From contig JAFBJZ010000344.1 in the NCBI GenBank assembly GCA_016785225.1, positions 1,303,501 through 1,367,500 on the forward strand: DNA of 64,000 bases, read 5' to 3'. A program made the translations under genes and the position numbers. Below, one piece after another: positions 1 to 15,000 of the stretch. This DNA is from Psettodes erumei. Its lineage: Eukaryota; Chordata; Actinopteri; Pleuronectiformes; Psettodidae. Position 1 is the first letter of the stretch. Every line of letters starts with the position of its first letter. The notes under the pieces were generated by a model, which saw only the letters and a list, made by a program, of their open reading frames with translations, was not told where the DNA came from and made no database searches.

Positions 1-3000
1 TCCATTGTATAATAGCACTGTATTATCAGCAATTAATCTAGCACCCATAATTTTTTTTTACTGTTTTTTTCCCTCCAATAGTTTTATGGGATCAGACTGC
101 TCTATTCCAAACTGCCGCGATTAAAAATGCATTTTGACACACTATTACACTCTTGTCCTATTATACTACCAATATTACCATCTTGTCACCTTTTATTACC
201 AGCCTTTCTCTCATACTTATACAGAAAATGGGGTGGGGTGGGAGGGGGGATTAATAGAAGAAGAGAATAGGATAATGATCACACATCGCACACAGCCACC
301 CTGGTTTCTTTCTGCTTTTACATCATCAAACTGACATTGTGTTCAGCACCAAACTGGCTGAGGTCGGTGAGAATGAACAATAGATTGGCCTCAAGCGGCA
401 ATAAAAACGGTCATTCTCAAACTGTAGCAGATAAAAATGAAAGTTTAATTTCCATATTCTTCACTAGAGGCCAGTGAAGTGCCTGTTGTTTTCAGTTTGA
501 GTGGATTTAATCACCAATGTTTATGGGTCCATACTGCCCAGTACTTTGGTGTTCTCTGTGTAGAGGTGGTGATTAGCTAAATGTTTGCTAAAATGGTTCT
601 CTGAGGCTACGACTGTGACCTAATCTTTAGAAAGAAAAGTGAAGGTCAAATGGTTTGAAATTTTATGACAATACTACTTACTTTGTATGAGGATGATGCA
701 TTTTAATACGTTAAAAGATAAAATACACAGCTGGGGTATTCCCTAAGATTTGGGCTTGGTGCCTAAGCATTTTTGCCACATACAAGCTGAATGAATAAAA
801 AAAAAACTGCTGATTTCTCTACCACTCTGGAGAGAAAGGACACCGCATTGACCCCCCAAAAAGGTGAAACGCAACACACAGATGTTTGTAATTTGTCACA
901 ATGAAAGAAAAGCAGGATTATTGGCAGTAAGCAACACTGCATTGTATCTTAGGCATTTCAAAAACCTACACTGGTTTGTCCAACTGAATCAACTGAATCA
1001 GCTCTGGGTATGTCTTATCTGGGCAGAGCTGAACACTTTGACTGTAGTTTGGTCTGGGCCAAAACAACCGCACCAAGACCCCATAGATGCCCATGCTGTC
1101 ATGAATGAATTCTGAAGCGGTTTGTTTGTTGTGGGAACTTGATCTGACCAAACTAGGAGGCATACTGTGCAAGTACCAGATAAATAGCTCCTGTGGTCAG
1201 GTGCACTTTGCACACTGGGATGCGGATGAAGGAAAACAACAGGTCTGGAGGTTTAGTGCCTGACCTACAATGCCTTTTTGATATTTAGACAGAGAGGACC
1301 TCCAGGGACATCTTCCTACGTTTTCTCGCTCCCACTACAGACACATCTAACTCATGAGCAGAGTAAACCCTTTTCCACTGGACTTTAAGTGATGTATTTT
1401 GTTTAACTTTAACTGTTTTCTGTTTGAAGAGAAACCACACCAAGGGGAAAACAAACTGATCAGAGCAGAGGAAACATACTATAGGTTTGAAATGGCCTTA
1501 AATGAGAAAGTTAGTGGACTGTCACTGATTACTGTTGACATGCATTATTAGGCAGTTGCCCATGGTATGATGGCGCTGCCCTTTGACGAAATTGAGAAAC
1601 CCATATTAACCATGAGATCAGCAGACCAACGGGTCAGTTTCATACAGTAGTGTTGACATTTTCTACCATGTACTCAGGCCACTGTGTTCCCTGCTGGCGT
1701 GATATCTTTAATCTTGGCGTCGTGGGGAGAAGCTTTCTCAGGAGCAAATAGCAGCTCTTGATGCACCCTGAGGTTACATTAGGATGCTTTAATGCACTGA
1801 GAGGACAGAGTGCTGAACAGGAAAAAAGAAGGACACAAGAGGGTGGGAGGGTCACATCCTAGGGGTCACCAAAAAAGTAAAGTAACACCCTGGAGATGAA
1901 AGTGCCCTGGAAGGGTATGTGCTCAGAATTGGCAAGGGGCCAGATTATTGCTGATTCAGGTGGAAAAAAGCAGGTCACATGAAATGTTGCACTGACCTAG
2001 ATATGCCTGGGCATCTTTAGATTTTATTGTACAGACATCTGCCTGATACGAGACAAAACTGTGCTCAAATGCCTTTAGCTCTCTGTCAGGAAAAAAGCTT
2101 AAACCCTCACTACACATACTTGATCATGTGCAATTTGCAAAGAACTCTCCCCTGTAAGTTGTGCCATCTAACATTGATGATGATTTTCTAAACCTCAATG
2201 AGTACTTTTCACATTTCTTTGTTGAAATAATAATAAAAAAAACATATAAATTATTACTTTATACCAGCCACCAGACACCTTTGAATGAGGTGGTGTAGAT
2301 ACAGCAAGTAACAGGAGCAACTTACAATATCATTCAACTTAAAAACACCACAAACTGAAGCTTTTAAAAATAACTTGTGAGACAGAATATCTGACACAGC
2401 CTCAACACAAAATTACAAGCAAATGTGCTGATTTCTCTGTTGGCTTTAGTTCATGATGGGCGGGATCTAGAGGTCTCTTTATGCTTCTATGCTTCTATGC
2501 ATCAAATAGTGTGCTTCGTCACTAATGGACCAGAGTGTGCCACAAATATCTTGAGTTATGATCAAGTATGTGTCAGCTGCAAAGTAACCTTCCTCCAGTG
2601 ATAATGTGGTGATAATGCATGCAATGAGCCCACCCCCCGCCCCCCATGTTATTTAATTTCTCTTATCAAAAGTTAAAAAAAAACATTAGATTCTTCTCAA
2701 GGTCCTGATTCACTTGATGAAATATTCATGTAATATTTTCCTTTAATCATCTGTACCAAAACAATAACACACAAACTAGCCCAGGAAGAAACATAACTCA
2801 TTTGCACATTTTCTAATGAATATAATTATTGTTTTATAATGAGATTTGGAGAAGGGGAGAGAAAATATTTAGCAGTCCACCAAAAACAGTGAGACTGATG
2901 TGTTGTTTTGCCTTTGATCCGAGTAACACGAGAAACAATTACCAAGTCATTTCAGGGAGAGATGAGCATTTGGAGAATCCAGTAATGAATCAGATAGACT

Positions 3001-3765
3001 TTGTTAAGTCAAGTGCTGAAAGATGAGATGAGCGAAAGAGCAGGTCTAGCAGCACAGTTCTCCATCTTCATACAAAGTGAAAGATCTTACAGGAAAGGGT
3101 TTACTGCCTGTACAACATATTGGAAACATCTTTCCTCTCCATAAAATAGATGTATCAATTGAAACCGAGTGAAAGCTATGCCCCTCTATTGATTGCACCT
3201 ATTAAATCCACTTCAGTCTTGGAGACAGCGTGCAGATAAAGAGGGGGGAACAGCCTTCAGAAAACTGGAACATAGATTGAACAAAATGGGTGGTAGGTTG
3301 CAGCTCAATAACAGCCTGTGGCCCATATAAATGCTAAGAAACGTGCTGGGCCAGGGGAAAGGAGGTTGAAGTAAGGCAGCAGCAAACCTGACCTTAGCTT
3401 TGAATTATGTAACATAATAATGAGTCAGTCAGTATAAGCATCATTTGGAGTTCTTCAAGAAAAACAGTTTAATCTTTGCCAAGTGGCTATTGGTTTCAGC
3501 TTCACATTGGAACGAGAGTGGCATTGGCAAAAAAGTGGATGAGTGTACTATCTATAAGTGTGTTTTGAATCTAAATTAAAGCACAACAGAAATCTCCATA
3601 TAACAGAGAAGATTGCTGGTTGAATGTTTTGCTCTGGGGTGCTGACATGGTGCTTCACGTACATACACAAAAAAGTAATGCACTGGTGGTATAGGCATAG
3701 ATATGTTAAACTGCACAATTTGTATTTTTCATTCCTCATAATTATCTTTTAATAAAGAGTATTAC
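1..3765 (-). other. tnr: partial tnr intron after exon 25
   Basis: This is AT-rich noncoding sequence. I looked for the next fibrinogen exon (LDNIHRIT, YELRVDM, CAMSYKGAWWY) on the minus strand and saw none, so the intron is at least 3.76 kb. A triplicated TATGCTTC-type unit sits near 2478-2497. Sequence around 960-1210 may belong to a dispersed fish repeat. Confidence 0.7.
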
Positions 3766-3862
3766 CGAGCCAGAATTCATCCTCCAAGTTTCCAAAGCCA
3801 ACCCGATAGTCACTCCACTTCCTGGAAAAGTCTGTCAGGCCATTCTGACGACGCTGGAACAC
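3766..3862 (-). CDS. tnr: tnr coding exon 25: fibrinogen-like domain, continued (last exon in window)
   Basis: It covers residues 1200-1231: VFQRRQNGLTDFSRKWSDYR then VGFGNLEDEFWLG, nearly identical in all tenascin-Rs. It is 97 bases, with splice sites ttttccag|GTG and CTCG|gtaat. The donor is phase 1, so more exons must follow at lower coordinates. It is too short to show as an open frame; it was found from the conserved FRKWxDYRVGFGN sequence. Confidence 0.96.
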
Positions 3863-6800
3863 CTGGAAAACAATTTGATGAAACAACAATATCTGGAAAG
3901 TATGAATCAGTTGTTACATGTGGTACATAAAAGTAATTTAACAGTGAAATCAAATGAATTTTTTCCCTCTGCTTTCCTCCTTTTTCTAACCAAATGCCAC
4001 AGTGACCTACATTGGATGAAAGTACTATTTAAAGAGAAGGTGTTGATTTCACAGTGACTTACAATCCAGCCTCCTTCATCCGTGGTCATGTCACAGTACA
4101 CCTGCACTCCCTGGCTAGGGTCCCTGTTGATGTAAATGGTGTAGACGCCGCTCAGCGTCTCGCCATTCAGCAGGTGTTGGGCACAATTCTGAGGTGTTGC
4201 AAACAGACGACTCCCTGGAGAGGAGCAGAGGAGGAGTTGTGAGCCAGCATTTGCTTGATTTTTTCTCTTTCTGACTTGAAATGCATCCATTCATCCATGT
4301 ATTTATGTTTTTATTTCATGCATAGGAATTAAATCCATTAAATTAAATGGCTCTGTTGTATTTAAAGATTTGCTAATTACTGTTATTATTTGGATTAAAT
4401 GAAGTTGCATCTTATCTTATAATAGTCTTGCTATCGTATCTTTGAGCTAACTACATTTAAGGCTTGTAACTATCTATTTTCTTTGCGAGGGGCCAACAGC
4501 CTACTTTTAATTTTTAAATTAATCTTGAAGATAATCCATTTGATCCATTGGCTTTTATCTGATTAAAGCTATGAACTGGAGTTGTAACTAGCTGTAATGA
4601 GGTAAGTGTTTCTACTTTTACTGAAGTGCACAATTTGAATACATCTTCCACCATCGCACCGCATACTGCTACCGTATGTCCATTGTTTGGTTTGAAATAG
4701 GTTGATACTGATACTTCTGGAATTTTTCCATGAATTAACAACTGTATGACATTCCCTAATCCTCATTTGAATGACATATATAACATCCAGTTAGACTGAG
4801 GACATGGGAGATTAGAGCAGATTGTTTAAATCCAGGACTGTCAAGTAACACCCTGCACATGCATAGGAAGTTTCCCCTCACTATTCAGCAGGGAATGGAG
4901 ATGAAAGTTGTGCTTGACTTTGGGGACCCATTATTATGGTAACTGTTACGTGAAATGCTGTGCAATAGGGGGGAAAAGATCTGTGAGGCCAAGAAAATGC
5001 TTTCTATCAGAATCACTTTGCAATCTTAGATCAAAGAATACAAACACATTACATGTGCATGAGTGAAAGTGTCTGTATTGCACCTGTGGTGAAGGTAGTG
5101 GAGACTACAGCACTGGTGTCAAGTCCTCTCGCTGCCTGGAGTTTGACAGTGTACTCTGTGGTCTCAGCCAATCCCTCGAGTCGAATCCATGTGTCCTCTG
5201 CATCCAGGATTAGCTCCTAGCAGACAAACACGCACACATGCGAGAGTACACACACACACACACACACACACACATGCACATACCAAATTCATTCACATAC
5301 CATTTACCATTGGAGTTACAAAATGATAGATAAGGAAATTGCCTTCTATAAAAGTAATAATTGAATGTGTAGTCAGAATAAACTTCCAGATAAAAATAAA
5401 TTGTATTAGAATCCCCATATGTAGCAAAAAACAATTCAATTGTGCTTGTGAGGTTTATAAAAAACCCATGGAGGAAATAAATCTTCAAGCTGCTTTTGTT
5501 AAGATAAAACTTAAACCTCGCATTTTGCTCCAGTGGCACAATATTCTCAAACTGGCAAGAGAAACAGCACATTAAGTCAATTTAGATATTGTATTAGTGT
5601 CCTTTGCCCTTCTGATGCCTGCCACCATTTTTAGATGTGAAACATGACTGGATCATGGGGAAAAAAATTGAGGGGAACTGAAAAGCAAGAAAAGAGACGG
5701 GTGGATGGTTGGGGGAGTCGGAAGAGGAGCAGTCAGCAAACAAATTTCTGGTTTTAGTGAGAGTGATGAAGGTACTTCCCCCTTTTTCACTCCACAAATC
5801 CTCTGTTATTAGTATCAGTGTTTAAGATGAGACATGAATACACCAGCAGGATGCTCAGTTGATGAACAAAAACTTGAACTTGTCTATGCATGCATTTGTG
5901 TGTGAGCTTGTGTGCAGTTTGGCCTGGATACACATTAAATATGAAGAAGTAAAAATGAAATATTCAGGCAGTTTGTAGAAAAAAATCACACATTTCCAGG
6001 CAATGTGTCCATGTGAATTATGCAGGGAAGCAGCTGGTAAATGGTGTCTCTCTGTCTCAGAGGATCTGACATATTCCCACTGGGTTTTCAGGGTCAAGAT
6101 ATGATTTTTACTGCAAGTGAAACAACCCTGTCTCATCAAGGATAATCCATACCTCCAGAGACTCGCTATAGGTTGTTTATGCTTCAGTGGTGGGATGTCG
6201 GGCTATTGCCCTTTTTCCTTGTGTGTGTGTATGTCAAAGAGGTGATCTTTACACTCCAGGCACATGCATAACCAAAAGAGATACATACATTTACAATTAA
6301 GTAAATGTTAATCAGACAAGAAATTAATCTCACAGATACGTTGTGTAAATTATAAAAGTCCATTATCTCAGTAAGAGGGGAAGCTGCTGAACAGCTGTAA
6401 GGCTCACCAATATGTGGTTAGATTACAGCTGAGGTAATACTGCTGCATATTTTTTAAATCTGAGCCAGACCTCAAGCAGACACAAGCAGTGGAAAATATC
6501 AGAAGGAGCACTTGAATCTCTGGCTGTGATAATTGTTTTTGCTCTAAGCATGAGTAGTGACTCATTTGTTGTTGTACCATATGAATTCCAAATGTGGCAC
6601 TTGTTGTTAAGGTGGCGAATGAAGGTTTGAATACAATATAAAAGAACATGAACATATTTGAAAACAAAATGGACTAGGTTTGCAAGGTTGTCCAGATTTT
6701 TGTATTTCTATCGAGAATGCGAAATGTGAAGAAAGGAGAAATGAGCAGGGAAACTCTTCTTGTTTGAAAGCTGCTGTGTGGCTCTGAGTCAGACCACTTG

Positions 6801-8990
6801 CCTGCAGAACAGAGATGTCAGCGTGAATGCAGTTTAAAAATGCAAATGTAATAGGCATTATGCAGATACACTGTGAGAAGAAAAAACAATCAAATTTTAT
6901 TTTAACTCAGATTTTAGAAATTAATGGTTGATTTAGTCCAACTCCTCCAAATGTTTCTTTAAAGCCCTCTCAAGAAGAACAAACATTATACTGGGAAAAA
7001 GACAAAATTACAGGGATCAGCAGTGAGACAATTGTTTAAAGATGTCTATCTGCTATAGAAACAAGTACAATCTTAAAGGACCATCTAAGGAGCTACAGTT
7101 GCATTTTTTGTGCATGAGTGACACCCAATGGTCGACCATACAAGAGTGCCACACTCACAAGATCAGAGTGAGAGAGAGCAGGACACAAACACCAATACAG
7201 AGGTTCTGAGAGAGAGTGAGAGACAGAGAGGACGAGTGAGTTTATTTCTCAGCAGTTTCCTTATAAGAGCATGTCTCAATAGTGGACATTGAAAGGGACG
7301 GTCTGCATTTGGTGTGTGCTTGTATCTATATATGTTTGGATGTATTTTTTCTGTACCTCAATGGGCCCTTTCTGGCATGAACACCACCCTTGTCTGGGTC
7401 AGTACTCCTCATGGGGACCAGACCTTGGTCCTGATGAGGCAATGAGCTATTTCATGGTTAAGACTCGGTTTTAAGGTTCAGGTTAGAATTAGGTTTAGGC
7501 TTGGGTTAAAGTAAGGATAATAGTTTAGGGAATGCATTATGTGAAGGTGTCCTCACAACTACAGAAAGACCAACGTGTGTGTAAGTGTGTATCTGTATGT
7601 AAGATACCTAATTGGCAATAAGGGGAGTCTTTTGCAAAGCATCATGGGAAATGGTTCCAGTCAATTTGTTAACAGGCGTAGTGCGTCCCGCACAGATCTT
7701 ACTAATGTGCTTTATTATCATTACTCAGCCACATCAAAAAGTTTAATCAAAATAAACAATGTCTCTACTGAGGCACATTAAAGTAATATCTCCATTGGAC
7801 AGGCAATTCCACTGTGTAGTTCCCTTATGTGTGCATCAGCGTGTGTGTGTGTGTGTGCTTTTCCATGAATGCTCACGTGCTGCACATCAAGGGATTACAA
7901 GATTGGAAGATAAAACTTGAACTCTGAAGCGCTTGTCGTGAAGTTGAGTCTACATTAATTTTCTTTTGCTGAAGATTGCTCAAGTCGAGTATAATTAGCT
8001 GATTAAACTGGAAACATTTTCTGCTGAAGAAGTTTCAGTTTATCCTACATGACCTGCAGAGTAAAATTTCTATTTTCAGGTGAAAAAATTCACAAAAATT
8101 CAGTTTATCTCCTTGACACGCTTGCAACTGTAGCATTGACGCTGAACATGATTTTCAGAGCCAGTAGATATGAAATAAACATTTTGGTGAACGTTAAGAT
8201 GTTAACATACATGACATTACAGCCTATATGACATAAACATTGTGTGATTATATGTACTATGTATGTAAGAGACAGATTGGACACAAGACAGCTGTGTGTG
8301 CTACTTACCTTACGGCTACCGTCAGCTGATTTGTAGGTGAGCATGTAGTTGTCAATTTCTGCGATTGGTGGTTGCCAGGAGATGAGAGCGCTCCGGTGAT
8401 TCACTTCACTAGCTGTCAGGTTCAGGGGTGTGTCCATGGCTGCCAGGCAGAGAGAGAAAACACATTGATAGTGTGTTATCACTATTTTTTGTTGTTTTTG
8501 TTGTTAGTTAGTTGCAATATTCAGATAATGATTGTGGTGTTTTGAGTGCCCCCTTTTGTAAAACAGGATCATTTTCATTTATACTCTTTGGAGCCAGTGA
8601 ATGCTTTATGTCACATTCATGACAGTCCGGCACTAAGGATCATTGCTTGGACAAAATTACACATACAATTCTTGACACAATGACATTTTAAAGTGCTGGA
8701 TTATTGATGAAGTAATTAGGCACAAACTGTTTTGTTAATTATCTGGAATTTTTAAGCATCAACGGGTTCAGGTCACAAATGCTGAATTTATAGCTGATTG
8801 CTATCAGAAAAGGGGAAAGTGCAAAACAGAGGAATGGGCAACTAAGTAATTGTGATTGCTCACATTAGGTCACATCAATTAAAGCAATGATGTCAGACTC
8901 GGGGCTTCATGACTCTGACCTACAGTCCAGCCAAGAGCTGTTCTCACTGCTGTTCTGTTGAGAGCATCCTCTCTATATCAGTGGTCTACA

Positions 8991-9022
<32 letters not shown>

Positions 9023-12000
9023 TACCATACACAGACGTACATCATGTAACAAATGTTTGCATGCATTATAGACAGCCCAATTACAGAGCACTTTTACAAA
9101 TCACAACGGCGGCATTAATAATTTGTGTTATCATTACTTTTCATTTTTCTTTGTCTGGTCTGGTATCCTATAGGCTTTTGATCATCTAAAAGCTGATGCA
9201 CTATCAGGAGAGAAGAACCTGATGGTACTATCATCAGCAGCAAATATAATCAGAAGTACTCCAGGGAGTTACATTCGGGCCAAATTACATTTAGGCATTA
9301 TTGAAAACCTTCAAAGTAAACCAAGAATTTAGCAACAAATCTGATCCACAGATAATCTGCAGGGTGGTAAACTTATTAGTCCATTTCTTTGAAAACTCAT
9401 AATATCAAAAAATGCCTGCATGAACCTGACTGGCCAGTCCACAGCAAAGCAAGCACAAAGTGCTGGTCTTTTTTTTTAAAAAAAAATGGTTGACCAGGTT
9501 TTGTCTCTCTAGGCACACTAGCAGATGATGAAGCACAACACCAGTGACAGAACAAAAGAGATGGTGAGATTCAGCAAGATGAATGTGATGCCAGTGCTGC
9601 TGAAGGCCATTCTGAAAGGATTTTGTTAATTTGAGTTTTCCCTCTTGCCACTTCAGCTGTACATGAGAGAGTCCCAGTCTTGATCAAGATTCAAAGGATA
9701 AGGTTTACACATTTTTCTCACTGTTAACAAATACGATGGCTAGACCTTGTGCAAGATAACCTGTCAGTCAAGCCCTCAACTCTTCTATTATATACAGTAC
9801 ATATTTATTATATACATTATATACTATTTTTTAAGACGTTTGATAGTAGTGCAGTATAGAGAGACATTAAGTATGGCAAATGGAAGCTTAACATGTATGT
9901 TATGTAACATGTATGTTTCTTACTTGTATCTAGAAAAAATGGAGAAAAATTCTCATTCTAAATATGATGATGGGAACAAAGAGTTTACCATCTCTACTTT
10001 CTAACAATTAAAAGAGAGGATAAGGGAAAAGAAAGTAAAAGGTAACAATGTACTTTGAAAGTCATCAATGACGTGGGGAGAATCTTTACAGCAGTAATCC
10101 AAAATTCCCACAGGACCTACAGACACATTTCCATGTTTAGTCACAGTGTATCACAGTCTTGAAAGTATTCAAGGCCTTGATCAGCAAGCCCACCCACGTT
10201 TTACTGCACATTACAACACACCAATTATAATCTTGGTCCCTGCGCAGCTTTACACAAGGCTTGATTATGGTGCCTTTGTTGGTACGTAAACCACATCACA
10301 CACAGACTCACCTCAGTTTCATCACCCTATAGCACCCTTTTTGTTTCAATATTTGATCTTCTCACATACTAGCAGAAATCATGACATGCTATAACCTTAT
10401 TTTAGTGCATGACAGAAAATAGATGACCTTCTACTCAGGAAATCAGTTTCCTGAAGTTGCATCATGACTCTGGGACACATTGTGATCCAGTCATAAAACA
10501 GGCTTCTGTGTAAGGGAGGCAGAGGTGCTGAAACAAATCAAGTGCTTAGTTTTGTGTGCTGTGCAACCACTGTTACTGCAGTAAATAGGAGATAGGATAA
10601 TAAGATAATAATAAGATAGGCCCCACCTCTTTCTCTTGATTACCATTGTCTGATTCTCACTTTTTCCCCTCTTCCTTATAACTAACAGAGTTTTACAAGC
10701 AGCTTGAATTTTTAAACTTCCCCAATGACTTGAGGAGCTTACCTTTTAGCTCAACATCCTCACCCCAATTTGATTCCTGATTGCACAAAACTCTGCACAT
10801 ACAAAGAAAATCTCCAAGACAAACTCCCCAAGCTCACTGCTCATTTAAATCCTTGTGTGTGCGCATGTTTCAAACGATCAATGACAGCTCGGTAATTAAC
10901 AGCATGAACCCGCCTTGATAACTTCCTGAAAGATGTGGGGTGCCTTCTTTCAGAGACAGTGATCCACGTTGTGTGACACGGGGACTGAGAGAGGACAGAC
11001 GTAGAGGAGAAGAAAGAAGGAACAAAGTGCGCGAGTATGAGACTGACTAGCTTGCTTTGAGATTAAAAAAAACAGCACATTGCAGATAGCATGGACGTAG
11101 GTGGTTATGTGCCAATCTCCTCTCTGGCATCTTCTTGTCTTCACTGACCTCCCGTGCAACTCATTTCTGCTTTTCCCCCTCCCTGTCCTTGAGGTCTTCC
11201 TCTCCTTCACTTTCTCTATCACTGTCTCTGTGTATGCCTGTGTTTCTTTTTACTGCTTCTCTTGTCTTTCCATCCGTTGCCCACCTCCTTCTCTCCTTCT
11301 TCTCTGACAGGCTGCCATTCTAACTCAATGTGCCACAAAGTGAATGAAAGTTAATCTTTTGTTCATGTTATCCCCTCGTCTTGATGAAAACCGTCGCTGC
11401 CTCATTTGTGTGTAGGGGACAGATGACAGAAAGAAGAGGCAGGAGGCATGTTTTTGATGCTTAGAAATGGACCCCCAACAAGGCTAATTTTGCCTGTCTT
11501 TATTCTCCCTTCTCTTCATTCGCCAATTAAATCGGTCTCTCACCCACTTTCCCTCCAATTAAACTGTGTCATGTCGTGTTCCTGAGCAGGTGAGCAGCTT
11601 TCGTTTTGAGTTCCTGGCAGCACCGAAACTCAATTGTCAGATGCAGAGGTTTGAACAGTGGGATCGAGATGAATAGGTTTGCCTATACCTAATGTCTCAT
11701 TAATGCACAGTGTAAACAATGCAAGACAGAAAAAAAATAGACACTCACAGAGAAGCAGATGGGAAGGGCAGCAGGGGCAGCAAGACATTACCTTCTTGGA
11801 CTGGATATCACATCTCGGTGCTGATTTGCAATCAAATAATTCTGTCTAAATGATGCAAAGGTAACTCCTTGGTACTTATTAAGTCGGCTGAATTTAATCA
11901 TAGGCCTCTTGGTTGGATCTCGCAGATAGAATAATATTGTTCAAGCAAACATGTGGATATTATCTTTACAAACACAAATCTAGAAAGTATTTGAGAGCCA

Positions 12001-15000
12001 TGAGAAGCCAGAGAAGCCATCATCAGTGCTGGTTAGATAGCTTCAAAGACAGCTGTGTGGGTCAGAAAGAGTTTGACTTCACTTTTGTTAAGATTTCAAA
12101 GACAGTGTGTTTTATTGTTGTTTTTTCCCCCCCCAGCTGTTCAAACAAAGCGGCGTCCTGGTAACCACGCAGATCACACCTATGAAAAAAAACAGCTGCT
12201 CTGCATCATAATGGCGCCAACTCAAATCTGCTACAAGTACTAAGCTGGCTACAGATAAGTAGCTGATACGACTCCACTTCAGATAATATGAGGAACAAAG
12301 ACCATGCCTCTATGTCATACAATTTCCTGAACTTACTTATGTAGGTGCATCAAACCCCTGATTCTCCCTTTTCACATCCCTCCAGCTACCATTGTACAGT
12401 GTACCGATACCAGAAATTAACGGCAATATCCTTCGATTACAAATGGCACAATACCCCATTTTACTAGTATCGGTACTTTAAGAATGACCGTGTTTTAATA
12501 AGAACCATATTTCCTTGTGTCAGTTTGCGATGGCAGAACAGTGTGTGTGTGCAGCTGTGGTAGTTAAAGTAATGGATATGGTGTATAATGGAACATTTTT
12601 AATGTAGTTGCAGTTCTGAGCATCTTAGCAAAAACAATTAACAGCATCGATTTTATGGGGAATCCAGTTATTAAAAGCACATTAATCTGTCAAAAAAGCC
12701 TCAGTTGCCTGAAGAATGAAGATTATGTTTCTGTAATAGCAGCACTCTCAGCACTTGGTGAGCAACTATCAGCCAGAACTCAATGAAGCTGCCCGCAGCA
12801 TGGATCTCTGCTACTTCAAAAACTTGCCAAGCACTCCTCAGCAAGTGGGCTCAGACACTTCTGAAGGGAAAAAAGTCCTGGTGCTGCAGCCTACAGGCTT
12901 ATGGAGACACCCGTAGCAAAATCCCTTATTTTCCAGCCCTATAGCTTAAATATCAGCCTTTGGGGAGCCAAGCTGTCTTACTCTGTGTTGAACTCTTGAG
13001 GCATGGAGGCCAGACAACAAAACAACTCTCAGCTGCGGTTAAGAGGCTTGGGAATCAACAAAGCCCCCCCTCCGAGTGAGAAAAGTCTAAACCTGACAGC
13101 AATCTGACTGATCATGCCTTTGGATTTACACAGGTATGACACAAAACATGGACAGGACAAATTGCACTTAATGCAGTTAATAATGTCTTTCTAGATGGCA
13201 TCCCGGCAAGAGATATAGAAGTGGAAATGTAGAGAGCAGAAAACTGTACATGCATGTGCAGACATTTTGCAGTACAAACAGCAGCATGATGAGTTACTGC
13301 CTTGTAGGAAAGTTGGTGTGTTAGAAATAATGAGGAGAGTTGGATGTGCTGTTTTGTTGTATGTAGGTTCACTTATACCCCAGGAGGGGAAGTGATTGTC
13401 TTCCACAAACCATGCCAAGTCAGTCTACTAGGATCTACTTGTTTTCTATATAGGTGTGACCCACGTGCCACTGCCTTCACCATCACATTTCTTAAAAAAC
13501 AGAACGTGAGAACAGATTTAGTTTATTTTACTCAGAGGAGAACAACAACAAAGGCAAACAACCAACAGCTTGCTTGATTCAATAACACATGGTGTTCAAA
13601 ACAAAATCAAATCCTTGTCCTCTTTGCTCTTTCCATGTTGTTGTTTATGACGGACCAGAGAAAAAACAAGTTGCTTTCCATTTCCTTTTTAATTTTTTTT
13701 GAGAAGCTGTAATGCATGATGCACTAGGCAGATCATCTGTTTTCACATTAGAATCACCTTAAACTCCCAAGAACAGCTGTTTATGTATGAGTTACTATAT
13801 GCAAGTACAGCATTGACATGGTTGCAGGTACACCTAATTTTCGCGAGCCCCATTTATGTTTTGAAGTCTCTGCAGGCCTGCTCTCATATGTTGTCAGAGT
13901 TTGTTTCTGTTTCAAGCAGTTTGTCTCTGCTGCAGTGCAGGACAGGTAGCGCCGGTACTCCTTGGGGAATATAAGCTCCTCTGCTGACTGAAAAGTTTTT
14001 CCCTCCCTTCCTGCAAGAACTCTGGAAAAAACAAAGTTTACAGAGCTGCAACTTGGCTAAACTGGAACAATTCCTTCACTCTTAACTTTCCCCTAAATGG
14101 AGCTGCCGATAAAAGTGAATATAATTAGAGAGGTGGGTCACCCAGAGGTGAAGCAGGCAGAAGTAAAACAGAGCTCAAGTTTGATCACATGACAGCTTGT
14201 GTCCTTCATCATGTCAAATTATCTAGCAAGAGACTGACCCCTGTAACAAATATGACTTTGCAGCGAGTGTTACACTGTGATAAAGGATCAAAGATTTCAA
14301 AGTGTACACTGTCCAGAAAAAAAGCTAAAACCTACTTGAGTGGTGCTGTCAAATGACCCATCTATGGCTAGGTGATACACTATGATACAATACAATATGA
14401 ACACTGATCCTGATTTCTCTCATTTGACAAATCATAGAGGAACAAAACTACTTGGAACCAATCACACCACCCAATTCTCAAAACAGGGACAATGAAGTTG
14501 ATTGAATCAGATAACCTAGTCAACTGTTGGTGTTTTGGCATCAGAAGCTGACAGAGAGAGCCGATCACTTCAACCCACCATCTACTGACCAGTTGCAAGC
14601 TTAAAACGTACAGACCTGTTGTTGATAAACAAGATAATGTCAGCGGTGTTGTGATACTTAGGCAACTTGCATCCTTGTTTTGTCACAAAGTGGATGAGAC
14701 TGTCCCAAACAGGCTACAGATTACTTAATGGTAATTTCCAGTATGCTGTTAACTGAGTAAAAAAACTCTTTCAACAAAAATGGGAAATATTACAAACTAA
14801 GTTTATCACTTTAAACAGCATGGACCCAGTAATTAGACCCATTCTTTGGAAATACTGCTAGGGAATTTAAAGCTCAAGGTCATCTGTTCAGCAAAAATAT
14901 TAACGTAATTTCTACTCTGACATTGTCACAACCCAGGTAGAACTGCAAAAATGATTTGTTGTTATATCCAGGGAAATAAATTAACACTATGCCTTGTGGC

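Larger units (their letters stand above)
5217..8308 (-). other. tnr: tnr intron between exons 22 and 23
   Basis: This is a 3.1-kb intron. It holds a (CA)n tract beside the exon 23 acceptor, a dispersed fish repeat (about 7360-7580) and a short (GT)n tract at 7841-7857. The rest is unremarkable. Confidence 0.85.

Noticed and set aside
966..1213. Possible dispersed repeat with accgcaccaagacc and gaccaaactaggagg
   Set aside because: It reminded me of a fish repeat family, but the ends and inverted repeats could not be defined, so it is only mentioned in the intron entry.
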